Source: a bacterium (lineage in GTDB: Bacteria > Bacillota > Clostridia > Oscillospirales > Oscillospiraceae). From it: a DNA stretch of 64,000 bases. Numbering within the stretch: the stretch's first letter is position 1; each line of letters starts with the position of its first letter. Under the pieces are notes generated by a model. That model saw only the letters and a list, made by a program, of their open reading frames with translations, was not told the DNA's origin and made no database searches. The DNA is taken from assembly GCA_004560305.1 (NCBI GenBank), contig SFVI01000009.1, forward strand, positions 18,567 through 82,566. Reading direction: 5' to 3'. This document shows positions 16,941 to 24,282 of the stretch, piece after piece. Made by a program: the position numbers and the translations under genes.

Positions 16941-18257
16941 TCAAATGGTAGCCGGACCGTAAAGCAGGTCGGGCACAATGGTGATCAGCACCGGGCAGAA
17001 GGTCAGCAGCAGCAGCACCAGGAAGAGGCACAGGATAAAGGGCCAGACTTCCTTCAAAAATTCGCTGATGGGGCAGCCGGTAATGCCGCAGGTGGTGAAC
17101 ATCATGGAACCGAAGGGAGGCGTGATGCCGCCGATCATGATGTTAACGATGGCCACAAGACCAAAGTGATAGGTATCCACACCCAGGCTGCGGGCCACGG
17201 GCAGAAGCAGCGGGGTGATGATCATCAGAGCCGCGCCGCCTTCCAGGAACATACCCATCAGCAGCAGAATCAAATTGCAGAGCATGAGGAAAACATACTT
17301 GTTGCTGGTGAGATTCAGCACTGCGGTGGTTACGATCTTGGGCAGGTTGATCCAGGTCATGTACTGACCGAACACACTGGCGGAGACCATGATCAGGACC
17401 ACGCTGGAGGTACCGGCAATGGTATCCAGCAGGATGGGGATAAAATGCTTCTTCAGGTTCAGCTTCTTATACACAAGACCGCCGATGACGAAGCAGTAGA
17501 GCACGGCAACGGCGCCGCCCTCAGAGGGAGTGAACAGGCCGAAGCGCATACCCAGGATGATGCCGAAGGGGAAGAACAGACCCCAGAAGGAAATGAACGC
17601 CTGACGCAGCACTTCCTTGATTGGGGGGAACTTATCCCGGGTGGTGGGGTAATTCCGCTTTTTGGAAATGATGGCCACCACGATCATCATGGAAATGGAC
17701 ATCAGAATGCCGGGAATGTAGCCGGCGGCAAACACACGCCCCAGAGAGGCCTGAGCAATCAGGCAGAAAACGATCAAGTTGACCCCGGGAGGAATGACGG
17801 GCGTGGCGGCAGAGGACGCGGCGGTGATGGCGGCGGAGAAGGCCTTGGAATAGCCGCGGCGCTCCATCTCCGGAACCAGCATCTTGGACTGCATGGCGCA
17901 GTCGGCATTGGCAGAGCCGGAGCAGCCGCCCATCAGCATGCTCAGCAGCACGTTGACCTGGGCCAGGCCGCCCTTCATGTGGCCGGTGACACATTCACAG
18001 AAATCCATCATTTTCTCACTGATACCGCCAAAGTTCATGACGGAGCCGGCCATGATGAAAAACGGAATGGCCAGCATGGAGAAGGACTGGGTGGAGTTCA
18101 TGACCTTCTGGAGGATGAGCCAGCACTTGGTGCTGGGGTCAAGAACCAGGAAGTAGAAGAAAGTGGCGCCGAACAGAGAATAAACTATGGGAAGCCCCAA
18201 GAAATAAAGGACAAACACCAGGATAATGGGAATAATATCAATGAATGTCAAAGTCAT
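16941..18257 (-). CDS. dctM: TRAP transporter large permease DctM
   Basis: 438-residue membrane protein with about 12 predicted segments, the channel subunit of a tripartite ATP-independent periplasmic-type transporter driven by an ion gradient. GGCSGSANADCAMQ and ITAASSAATPVIPPG are conserved loops of the large subunit. Start ATG 18257 overlaps the dctQ stop by one base, indicating coupling. Substrate unknown; TRAP systems often carry C4-dicarboxylates, sialic acid or other organic acids. Confidence 0.95.
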   Translation of the reverse strand: MTLTFIDIIPIILVFVLYFLGLPIVYSLFGATFFYFLVLDPSTKCWLILQKVMNSTQSFSMLAIPFFIMAGSVMNFGGISEKMMDFCECVTGHMKGGLAQVNVLLSMLMGGCSGSANADCAMQSKMLVPEMERRGYSKAFSAAITAASSAATPVIPPGVNLIVFCLIAQASLGRVFAAGYIPGILMSISMMIVVAIISKKRNYPTTRDKFPPIKEVLRQAFISFWGLFFPFGIILGMRFGLFTPSEGGAVAVLYCFVIGGLVYKKLNLKKHFIPILLDTIAGTSSVVLIMVSASVFGQYMTWINLPKIVTTAVLNLTSNKYVFLMLCNLILLLMGMFLEGGAALMIITPLLLPVARSLGVDTYHFGLVAIVNIMIGGITPPFGSMMFTTCGITGCPISEFLKEVWPFILCLFLVLLLLTFCPVLITIVPDLLYGPATI

Positions 18258-18811
18258 CAGTAATTCCCTCCTTCAACCTGGTAGCCCTCATCTTCTTCGG
18301 GTTTTTTCTTCACTTTAATAATGTGGAAGCGCTCCGTCAGCAGGAAGTAGATGGAGTACAGAGTGGACACGCCGAAGCCAAGGGGCACGGCAATGCCGGT
18401 GTAAGCCTTGGGGATACGCAGGACATCGGTAACCGCAGGTTTGAATACGCCGCGGACATAGATGAGGTTATAAACATACTGAGCGCTGATGACGGTAAGC
18501 ATAATCAGAACCAGCAGCTCAACAAATGCCATTACATCCCGAACCACAGCCTTGGTCCTGCCATGCATCATATTGACCACAATGTCCACACCCAGGTGGG
18601 AGTGCTTGCGGTAGGCATAGGCGCTGCCAATAAAGACAGTCCAGACAAAGAGACTGGTAACCACTTCCTCGCTCCACTGAAGGGGAGCGTTGAGGATATA
18701 GCGCATAATCACGTTCAGGTTGACCAGGATCACACAGAGTGTAAGCGTGACCCCGGTAATAATGGCATCAAGATTTTGGAGTATGAGTTTGGGCGTTATT
18801 TTCTTTTTCAT
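18257..18811 (-). CDS. dctQ: TRAP transporter small permease DctQ
   Basis: 184-residue membrane protein with four predicted segments, which links the solute-binding protein to the large permease. The conserved VTSLFVWTVFIGSAYAYRKH and HLGVDIVV motifs are visible. ATG 18811 follows AAGGATTTGCCT; an upstream ATG at 18841 has no ribosome binding site. The middle gene of the operon. Confidence 0.93.
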   Translation of the reverse strand: MKKKITPKLILQNLDAIITGVTLTLCVILVNLNVIMRYILNAPLQWSEEVVTSLFVWTVFIGSAYAYRKHSHLGVDIVVNMMHGRTKAVVRDVMAFVELLVLIMLTVISAQYVYNLIYVRGVFKPAVTDVLRIPKAYTGIAVPLGFGVSTLYSIYFLLTERFHIIKVKKKPEEDEGYQVEGGNY

Positions 18812-18866
18812 AGGCAAATCCTTAATGCACGTCCGGCTCATGTAGGGCCGAAGCTTCGTTATATAT

Positions 18867-18902
18867 TCAACATGGACTGCCCCGAAAAGGGCAGTCCTGT
18901 TG
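18867..18902 (-). promoter_or_regulatory. Intercistronic hairpin between dctP and dctQ
   Basis: Stem GGACTGCCC/GGGCAGTCC extended by CAACA/TGTTG with a single bulged base. There is no T-run, so it probably stabilises the dctP message or pauses polymerase so that the binding protein is made in excess. The role is inferred. Confidence 0.6.
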
Positions 18903-18941
18903 ATTCAGAACAGAGTGTTTGCTTGTGTAAAACGTAGCGAA

Positions 18942-20024
18942 TCAGCCGTTGCTGGCGCGGAATTCGGCGACCAGAGCGGTCAGCTGATCATAGGCCTCGT
19001 AGCTGGAGCCGTATTCCTCGACGATCCAGTCGATAACAGGCTCGCAGGCGGCGGAGAAGGCGTCCAGGTCAACATCGTTCCAGGTGACACCCTGGGTCTT
19101 CAGGAACTCGATCTGAGTGGCTTCATCTTCCTCACACATGGTCTGCTCCCACATGCCGCACTCGTAAGCGCACTCCTCAATGATCTGCTGATACTTCTCA
19201 GGGATGGTCTGCCAGCAGTCCTCGGAGATGAAGAGCCAACGGGTGGCGATCAGGTGGTTGGTGGAAGCAACGTTCTTCACCAGCTCGTAGGGGTTACCGG
19301 CGCCGGCCAGGGTGGAGACGGAGCCTTCAAAGCCCTCAACAACACCGGAGGAGATGGCAGACAGACACTCGGTGAAGCTCATGGGGCTGGGAGTAGCACC
19401 CAGGCACTCCAGCGTCTTGGCAAACAGAGCGGAGGAAGTGGCACGCAGCACATGGCCGTTCAGGTCCTCGGGCTTGGTGACATTCAGGTTGGTAACAACG
19501 GAGCGGAAGCCAAAGGAATAGTGGGTGTCCAGCACATGGATGCCCTGGGTAGCCAGCTCGTCGATCAGGTTGGCGACGAAGTCGGAATCCATGACATAGT
19601 TGTACTCGGCATTGCTGCTGTACAGCATGGGAGCAATAACCATGGCGGCATCGCCGGCATAGTCAGCAAACAGGGAGGGCTCTTCCAGGCCCATCCAGTT
19701 CTCGCCGTTGACAGCACGGGTGACAGAGTCACCGTAGCAGTCCAGCTCGTTCTGGCCGTAGTAGGTCACGCTGATGTGGCCCTCGGTCTTCTCGGTGATC
19801 ATCTGGGCCAGCTTCTCGGAAGCCTTGTAGTTCCACTCGGTGGGCTGGAAAACGTTGGAGAACTTGATTTCCAGATAGAAATCATCGGCGGGATCTGCCT
19901 CGGCAGCGGGAGCGTCAGCAGCGGGAGCCTCAGCAGCAGGCGCCTCGGCAGCGGGCTTGGAGCCGCAGGCGCAGAGGGACAGAACCATCATCAGAGCCAG
20001 CAGCATTGCAAGGAATTTTTTCAT
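18942..20024 (-). CDS. dctP: TRAP transporter solute-binding lipoprotein DctP
   Basis: 360 residues. A lipoprotein signal MKKFLAMLLALMMVLSLCAC ends in the lipobox cysteine (LCAC), followed by an Ala/Glu/Pro-rich linker of short repeats (AAEAPAAEAPAADAPAAEAD). The mature part resembles DctP-type binding proteins: WNYKASEKLAQMITEKTEG, then LRATSSALFAKTLECLGATP and MSFTECLSAISSGVVEGFEG. ATG 20024 follows AAAAGGAGAAACGCT; a longer frame to 20132 has no signal peptide. First gene of the TRAP operon, behind a leader of about 275 bases. Confidence 0.95.
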   Translation of the reverse strand: MKKFLAMLLALMMVLSLCACGSKPAAEAPAAEAPAADAPAAEADPADDFYLEIKFSNVFQPTEWNYKASEKLAQMITEKTEGHISVTYYGQNELDCYGDSVTRAVNGENWMGLEEPSLFADYAGDAAMVIAPMLYSSNAEYNYVMDSDFVANLIDELATQGIHVLDTHYSFGFRSVVTNLNVTKPEDLNGHVLRATSSALFAKTLECLGATPSPMSFTECLSAISSGVVEGFEGSVSTLAGAGNPYELVKNVASTNHLIATRWLFISEDCWQTIPEKYQQIIEECAYECGMWEQTMCEEDEATQIEFLKTQGVTWNDVDLDAFSAACEPVIDWIVEEYGSSYEAYDQLTALVAEFRASNG

Positions 20025-20308
20025 AGCGTTTCTCCTTTTGTGAAAAGATTTGTTATAAAGTCTGTCATTCGCCACGGAGCATTTAAGCCCAGCCTCTCCC
20101 CCAGCTTCCGCAAGGGAAAAAGCCAAGCCCAAACAACGCCAGACACGATATGACAGCTACTTCCAAAAAAACCTCTGCACCCGAACCTCCGGAGCGGAAA
20201 GCCCGGAAGGATAGTAAAAAATGCGGAAGCAGCCGAAAAATATGGATTCCGGCACCCGGTGCCGGAAAGTGGATTAAATGTTTCGGAATTGTGAAATCTC
20301 ACATGCAC
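20025..20308 (-). promoter_or_regulatory. Long 5' leader of the TRAP operon
   Basis: If the promoter at 20336-20309 is right, the RNA starts near 20302 and has about 275 untranslated bases. It can form a strong hairpin TTCCGGCACC/GGTGCCGGAA (about 20248-20268), then a TCCGG-type hairpin and a run of seven Ts before dctP. I do not recognise a known riboswitch class. Part of a gene-free stretch from 20025 to 20513. Confidence 0.4.
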
Positions 20309-20336
20309 ATAATAGCATAATCAACAAATTTGTCAA
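20309..20336 (-). promoter_or_regulatory. Candidate promoter of the TRAP operon
   Basis: Minus-strand TTGACA (20336-20331), 16-base spacer, TATTAT (20314-20309). Confidence 0.6.
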
Positions 20337-20447
20337 CCGATATCCCTTCTGTTTCAATCATTTTGGTCAAGTCGCATAAGTTTAATAGAAATATTTTGTT
20401 TAAGTTTTTAGTTTGACATTTCTTTACGCAGCTGCTGCCGATAGTGT

Positions 20448-20476
20448 TTGCACTTTGTGCCGGACTGTGCTATATT
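20448..20476 (+). promoter_or_regulatory. Promoter for the YcxB-like gene
   Basis: TTGCAC (20448-20453), 17-base spacer, TATATT (20471-20476), 37 bases before the ATG at 20514. Confidence 0.6.
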
Positions 20477-20513
20477 GATTGCAAGCTTAAAGTACAATGG
20501 AGATATACGATCA

Positions 20514-21092
20514 ATGGCTGCATTTGATATCACAATGAAACACACAGAGGAGTCTTTGGAGGCGCTGGCCCATATGCAGTACGATCTGTTCTGCAGGAGC
20601 AACCGGGTGGTCCGGACAATACTGAGCGTAGGAATGGTACTGCTGGGCGTAATGATGCATGAGCAATGGTGGAGTATCCTGGCCATCGCCTATGGTTGTT
20701 ACCTGACCACCAGCACCTATGCCTCGGCCAACCGAACGGCGCACAAGCTGACAGCGCAGATCAAGGCCGCGGGGACGGATTTCCCGGGGTCCAGATTTCT
20801 TTTTGACAGCGAGGGAATGCACATCCGTCCCCTGCCGGAAAAGGAGGGTGAGGAGCAGCTGCTGCCCTACTCCAATTTCTACGGTCTGGGAGAAGACTTC
20901 CAATACTATTATATCTTCCGGGATCAGTACGGCGGCTACATGATCCCCAAGGAGAAGCTGGACGAGGACTGCCGCGCCTTCCGGGACTATGTGGAAAAAA
21001 AGAGCGGCAAGTCCTTCATCCTCAAGCGCTCACCCCTGGCCAGGCTGCGGGCCAGAATGCGGCAGAAGCAGAACGAGCCTTATCATCTGTAA
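20514..21092 (+). CDS. YcxB-like membrane protein
   Basis: 192 residues. Two closely spaced membrane segments (about 37-70, VVRTILSVGMVLLGVMM and WWSILAIAYGCYL) are followed by a cytoplasmic domain with FLFDSEGMHIRPLPEKEGEE, YSNFYGLGEDFQYYYIF and YMIPKEKLDED, the pattern of YcxB-like proteins of unknown function. ATG 20514 is used because GGAGATATACGATCA precedes it and the promoter overlaps the earlier in-frame ATG at 20448. Monocistronic. Confidence 0.75.
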   Translation: MAAFDITMKHTEESLEALAHMQYDLFCRSNRVVRTILSVGMVLLGVMMHEQWWSILAIAYGCYLTTSTYASANRTAHKLTAQIKAAGTDFPGSRFLFDSEGMHIRPLPEKEGEEQLLPYSNFYGLGEDFQYYYIFRDQYGGYMIPKEKLDEDCRAFRDYVEKKSGKSFILKRSPLARLRARMRQKQNEPYHL

Positions 21093-21114
21093 TATAGACA
21101 AAAAAGCCGGTAAC

Positions 21115-21295
21115 CTGTCAGGCTCCCTTGTGTAAAGGGAGCTGGCAGCGAAGCTGACTGAGGGATTGTTTTATGAAGTGTTCCGGATTTATGGTCATGT
21201 CTTGCGTATATTGGACTTTACAACCCCTCCGTCAAAAATCAGAGATTTTTGCCACCTCCCCTTACACAGGGGAGGCTTTGCTGCTTCTTTGACAG
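21115..21295. mobile_element. MITE-like element with long inverted ends
   Basis: A gene-free segment whose left end (21121-21169) and right end (21220-21276) are imperfect inverted copies. Each end holds its own small palindrome (GGCTCCC...GGGAGCT at the left, CCTCCCC...GGGGAGG at the right) and then a TGGCA...TGAC...GAGGG pattern leading to TTGT. CTGTCA (21115-21120) and TGACAG (21290-21295) flank it as an outer inverted pair. It encodes no protein. A small non-autonomous element is the likely explanation; a related half-element is at 29946-29974. Confidence 0.65.
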
Positions 21296-21300
21296 ACTGA

Positions 21301-21337
21301 AAAGCCTTGCGCCGGCATAATGAAGGCGCAAGGCTTT
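21301..21337 (-). terminator. Hairpin after the CsoR-like gene
   Basis: Thirteen-base-pair stem AAAGCCTTGCGCC/GGCGCAAGGCTTT, 16 bases beyond the stop codon. Only a short T-run follows on the minus strand; the other direction has GATTTTTATT. Confidence 0.65.
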
Positions 21338-21352
21338 GATTTTTATTGAAAT

Positions 21353-21727
21353 TCAGTTCATGAACTTGTCAATGGCCTCGTTCAGGGCGGCCAGCTGGTC
21401 GGCGTCGTTGGCGGAGGCATCGGTAATGCAGTGCTCCAGATGGTCTTTCAGGATGACCTTGGCCGTGCTGTTGAGGGCGGAGCGCACCGCAGCCAGCTGC
21501 ACCAGGACCTCGGTACAATCCCGGCCGTTCTCCACCATACGTTTGACCGACTCCAGGTGACCGATGGCCCTGGACAAACGGTTCAGCACCGCCTTGGTCT
21601 GGGTATGGCTGTGACCGTGGCCGTGGTCATGGGGGTGGTCGTGGTCATGTTCATGGTCGTGGGAATGGGCGTGGAGCACGCCGTCACCATGGTCATGGTA
21701 ATAGAGTTCGTCTTGGGAATGTTCCAT
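21353..21727 (-). CDS. CsoR-family metal-sensing repressor with His-rich N-terminus
   Basis: 124 residues. The first 41 carry a His/Asp run (HDHEHDHDHPHDHGHGHSH) that probably binds metal. The rest is the all-helical CsoR/RcnR DNA-binding domain (VLNRLSRAIGHLESVKRMVE). Cys71, His96 and Cys100 have the same 25 and 4 residue spacing as the copper ligands Cys36, His61 and Cys65 of mycobacterial CsoR, which favours Cu(I) over nickel. ATG 21727 follows TTTTGGAGGCTGGCA. A C6G6 palindrome overlaps its promoter, so it probably represses itself. No copper pump is adjacent. Confidence 0.87.
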   Translation of the reverse strand: MEHSQDELYYHDHGDGVLHAHSHDHEHDHDHPHDHGHGHSHTQTKAVLNRLSRAIGHLESVKRMVENGRDCTEVLVQLAAVRSALNSTAKVILKDHLEHCITDASANDADQLAALNEAIDKFMN

Positions 21728-21756
21728 TGCCAGCCTCCAAAAGTTGGTTTGAACCA

Positions 21757-21806
21757 ATCATACACTTTACTGTGATAAATTGCAAGCCCCCCGGGGGGAT
21801 GCAATT
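21757..21806 (-). promoter_or_regulatory. CsoR-like promoter and operator
   Basis: Minus-strand TTGCAA (21785-21780), 17-base spacer, TATGAT (21762-21757). A palindrome CCCCCCGGGGGG (21787-21798), itself flanked by TGCA on both sides, abuts the -35 box. CsoR/RcnR-family operators are G/C-tract palindromes, so this is a likely autoregulatory site. Confidence 0.6.
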
Positions 21807-21847
21807 AGAGTAATAAGTAAGAGTGAAAAGTGAAAAAGTGTTCGTAA

Positions 21848-22537
21848 TCAGGGAGAGGACAGATCGATGGGGACGCAATCAGCAATGGTGAGGCTGTGCT
21901 CCGTCACGTCGCAGTCCAGAGCCAGGACATGCACGCCGGCGGCAGCCGCCTCCTGCAGGGCCAGGCCGAATTCCCGATGCTTCTCCCAGGCAGGCGCAAA
22001 GTATCGGACATGGCGCATCTGGATTACAAACACGGCATAGGCCTCATAGCCCTCCGCCACACAGCGGGCCAGGCCGTGGAGATGCTTCACGCCCCGCTCC
22101 GTGGGCGCGTCAGGAAAGCGCACCACGCCGTTCTCCTCCAGCGTGACGCCTTTGACCTCCGCAAAGCAGCCCCTGCCATCCCGCTCAAAGTAGAAATCAA
22201 AGCGGGAGTCCCCATGGGTGCACTCCGGCTTCACCAGGGTGGGTACAAAGCCCAGACCCCCCTCCCGCAGCCACCGGTCAAAGACGGCGTTGGGGGCGGC
22301 AGCATCCATGTTGATGAGCCGCTCCCCTTTCCAGACCGAGATCAGGTCATAAGCGGTTTTACGGGCGGGATTTTCCGCCCGCTGCAAAAGCACCCGGGCG
22401 CCGGGGGTCAGCAGCTCCCGGCAGCGGCCAGTATTCTTCACATGGCAGACAACCGTCTCCCCGTTCAGCTCCACATGGGCGATAAAGCGGTTGGGCCGCT
22501 CAAGAAAGCGGCCCTCCTCAATGCGGTCATAGGTCAT
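21848..22537 (-). CDS. sfsA: SfsA family DNA-binding/nuclease-like protein
   Basis: 229 residues. SfsA was named for sugar fermentation stimulation in E. coli; members have an OB-fold and a nuclease-like domain. Typical motifs are FIAHVELNGETVVCHVKNTGRC near the N-terminus, NMDAAAPN, the nuclease-like SRFDFYFER with AEVKGVTLEENGV, and FPDAPTERGVKHL. Start ATG 22537 overlaps the stop of the preceding NTPase gene by four bases (ATGA). The biochemical role in this organism is unknown. Confidence 0.93.
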   Translation of the reverse strand: MTYDRIEEGRFLERPNRFIAHVELNGETVVCHVKNTGRCRELLTPGARVLLQRAENPARKTAYDLISVWKGERLINMDAAAPNAVFDRWLREGGLGFVPTLVKPECTHGDSRFDFYFERDGRGCFAEVKGVTLEENGVVRFPDAPTERGVKHLHGLARCVAEGYEAYAVFVIQMRHVRYFAPAWEKHREFGLALQEAAAAGVHVLALDCDVTEHSLTIADCVPIDLSSP

Positions 22538-23103
22538 AGGCCGGCATACTCTCTTGCCCAGGTCTCCGCAATGCGGCGGGCCACCGGGTCGCCGGGAGCC
22601 TTTACCTCCAGCACCACGGTATCGCTGTCCTTGGACAGGACGGTGCGGAGGTTATCGGTGAGCATGGTGAACTTTTCCCCCAGGCCGAAGCGGCGCTTGA
22701 TGCTCAGGGCGCTTTCCGGCCCTTTCAGCACGCCGATGATGGGCAGGTCGCTGTTGAGCAGCTCCGCCAGGGCATTGCGGAACTGAGGGATCAGCATTTC
22801 AAAACCGCCGATCTCATCCAGAACGGCGAAGGGGTAATAGGCGGCCTCATTAAGCAGGCGGACGCCCTGATTGCGGAAAACCTCGTTGTCCTTCTGAGGC
22901 TTCTCCCCGGAATAGTCCAGGATCTGCCAGCGCTCATACCCGGCAGCGGGCAGCAGGTCAAAGCCCAGAAGCTTGCCGCTGTCATCCGTCACACGCTCGG
23001 TCAGAAAGCCGCCGGCATAGGCAATCTGCGCCCCCAGGGCTTCCTTGATGATGGTGGTCTTCCCTACCCCGGAGGGGCCGGTGAGGAACAAATGTTTTTT
23101 CAT
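22534..23103 (-). CDS. P-loop nucleoside triphosphatase (THEP1-like)
   Basis: 189 residues. Walker A GPSGVGKTT lies at about residues 8-16, Walker B is probably FAVLDEIGGFEM, and GGFLTERV is the NTPase/THEP1 signature after the P-loop. THEP1-type enzymes hydrolyse NTPs slowly and may be nucleotide-kinase-like. ATG 23103 follows CAGGTGATTAT; the longer frame to 23148 runs back into the ybaK terminator. Translationally coupled with sfsA, which suggests a shared role that is not known. Confidence 0.8.
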   Translation of the reverse strand: MKKHLFLTGPSGVGKTTIIKEALGAQIAYAGGFLTERVTDDSGKLLGFDLLPAAGYERWQILDYSGEKPQKDNEVFRNQGVRLLNEAAYYPFAVLDEIGGFEMLIPQFRNALAELLNSDLPIIGVLKGPESALSIKRRFGLGEKFTMLTDNLRTVLSKDSDTVVLEVKAPGDPVARRIAETWAREYAGL

Positions 23104-23128
23104 ATAATCACCTGAATCATTGAAACAA

Positions 23129-23157
23129 ACAGGAGCTGTGGGTTTCACAGCTCCTGT
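23129..23157 (-). terminator. Terminator after the YbaK gene
   Basis: Twelve-base-pair stem ACAGGAGCTGTG/CACAGCTCCTGT followed on the minus strand by TTTGTTTC. Confidence 0.75.
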
Positions 23158-23174
23158 GACTGTTTATGCTTTTC

Positions 23175-23645
23175 TTATTCCGGAAGCTTGCACACGTCGA
23201 TCCACTCCAGGGCCTTGGAGTATTCATACAGCTCGTCCAGGTTCAGTTCAATGGCGCTGCTGGCGCTGCCCACGGCGGGGAACACGGTAGTGAAGCGCTT
23301 CAGGCTCTCATCCAGATACACAGGGATGCCCTCGTTGATGCCAAAGGGGCACACGCCGCCCACAGGATGGCCCACCAGCTCCAACACCTCATCGGCAGAG
23401 AGCATTTTGGCCTTCATGTGAAATTTGTCCTTAAACTTGCGGTTGTCAATACGGGCGTCGCCTGCCGCCAGAATGAGCATACAGCCATCCTCGGTCTTGA
23501 AGGACAGGGTCTTGGCGATCCGTGCGCCTTCCACGCCCAGAGCCTGGGCGGCCAGCTCCACCGTTGCGGAGGACACGGTGAACTCCTGCACACGATCCTC
23601 AATTCCCAGCGCCCGGAAGTAGGCGCGGCCTTTTTCAATAGACAT
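23175..23645 (-). CDS. YbaK/EbsC-type aminoacyl-tRNA deacylase
   Basis: 156 residues, the normal size for the YbaK/ProX fold that removes wrongly attached amino acids from tRNA in trans. KTLSFKTEDGCMLILAAGDARID carries the conserved lysine, and VGGVCPFGI is the substrate-pocket motif. ATG 23645 follows GAGGTAAGATC. Whether it clears Cys-tRNA-Pro, Ala-tRNA-Pro or another species cannot be decided from sequence. Confidence 0.88.
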   Translation of the reverse strand: MSIEKGRAYFRALGIEDRVQEFTVSSATVELAAQALGVEGARIAKTLSFKTEDGCMLILAAGDARIDNRKFKDKFHMKAKMLSADEVLELVGHPVGGVCPFGINEGIPVYLDESLKRFTTVFPAVGSASSAIELNLDELYEYSKALEWIDVCKLPE

Positions 23646-23685
23646 GATCTTACCTCGTATTCTATCTCTTAAATTTGCTTAGGGA

Positions 23686-24255
23686 TTACGCGTTGAAATA
23701 GCCGGGAAACCAGGTGCCGGTGACATCAGCCCAGAAGCTGGTGGGGAATTTGTCAAAGCTTTTCAGAAAGCTGCGAACCTTCTCGTTATAGCCCTTCGCC
23801 CCCTGGTCGATGGTTACGGAGCAGGTCTCGATCTGGGCAGAATACTCGTCCATGGCCGTCCGGTGCCGTTCGCTGAGGCCGGTGCTTTGCAGCTGGCTCT
23901 CCACAATGCGCAGGGCCTTGAAATACTCCCCATAGCAGCTGCCGATATAATTCACATCATCAGCGCTGTACTGCATGGCCAGTTCCAGATCATCCAGCCG
24001 CTGAGACAGCTCCCCGGTATCAATGCCGTAGTTGTTGGCGATGAGGATGATGTCGTCCGTCAGGGCGCAAAGCTGCTTCATGGGCTCGGCCATGGCAGGA
24101 TACTCCACCCCGCTGATGCGGACGCCTTCATAAAAGATGTCGCTCACCGCGCTGCACCTGCTCTCCAGCTTCACGTTGACGGAAACCAGCGTGGAGCAGA
24201 CAACGATCAGTGCTGACAGCACCACGGCCACAAAGGGTCTTTTAAAGAAATTCAT
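23686..24255 (-). CDS. LemA-like membrane-anchored protein
   Basis: 189 residues with one N-terminal membrane segment (about 8-27, FVAVVLSALIVVCSTLVSV) and a helical outer domain. The C-terminal YNEKVRSFLKSFDKFP followed by FWADVTG recalls the end of LemA proteins, but the match is weak elsewhere. ATG 24255 follows GAGGAGAAAAA. It lies 27 bases after telA and is probably cotranscribed with telA and xpaC; LemA and TelA genes are often neighbours. Confidence 0.55.
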   Translation of the reverse strand: MNFFKRPFVAVVLSALIVVCSTLVSVNVKLESRCSAVSDIFYEGVRISGVEYPAMAEPMKQLCALTDDIILIANNYGIDTGELSQRLDDLELAMQYSADDVNYIGSCYGEYFKALRIVESQLQSTGLSERHRTAMDEYSAQIETCSVTIDQGAKGYNEKVRSFLKSFDKFPTSFWADVTGTWFPGYFNA

Positions 24256-24282
24256 TTTTTCTCCTCAATTACGCGAAGCGAA

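Noticed and set aside
20149..20316. A 55-codon plus-strand frame in the TRAP leader
   Set aside because: Basic, low-complexity product with no ribosome binding site; it lies across the hairpin of the leader.
21808..21847. AT-rich run of short GTGAAAAGTGAAAAAGTG repeats
   Set aside because: Too short and imperfect to call an iteron or element; resembles the repeat at 63806-63830 but could be simple sequence.
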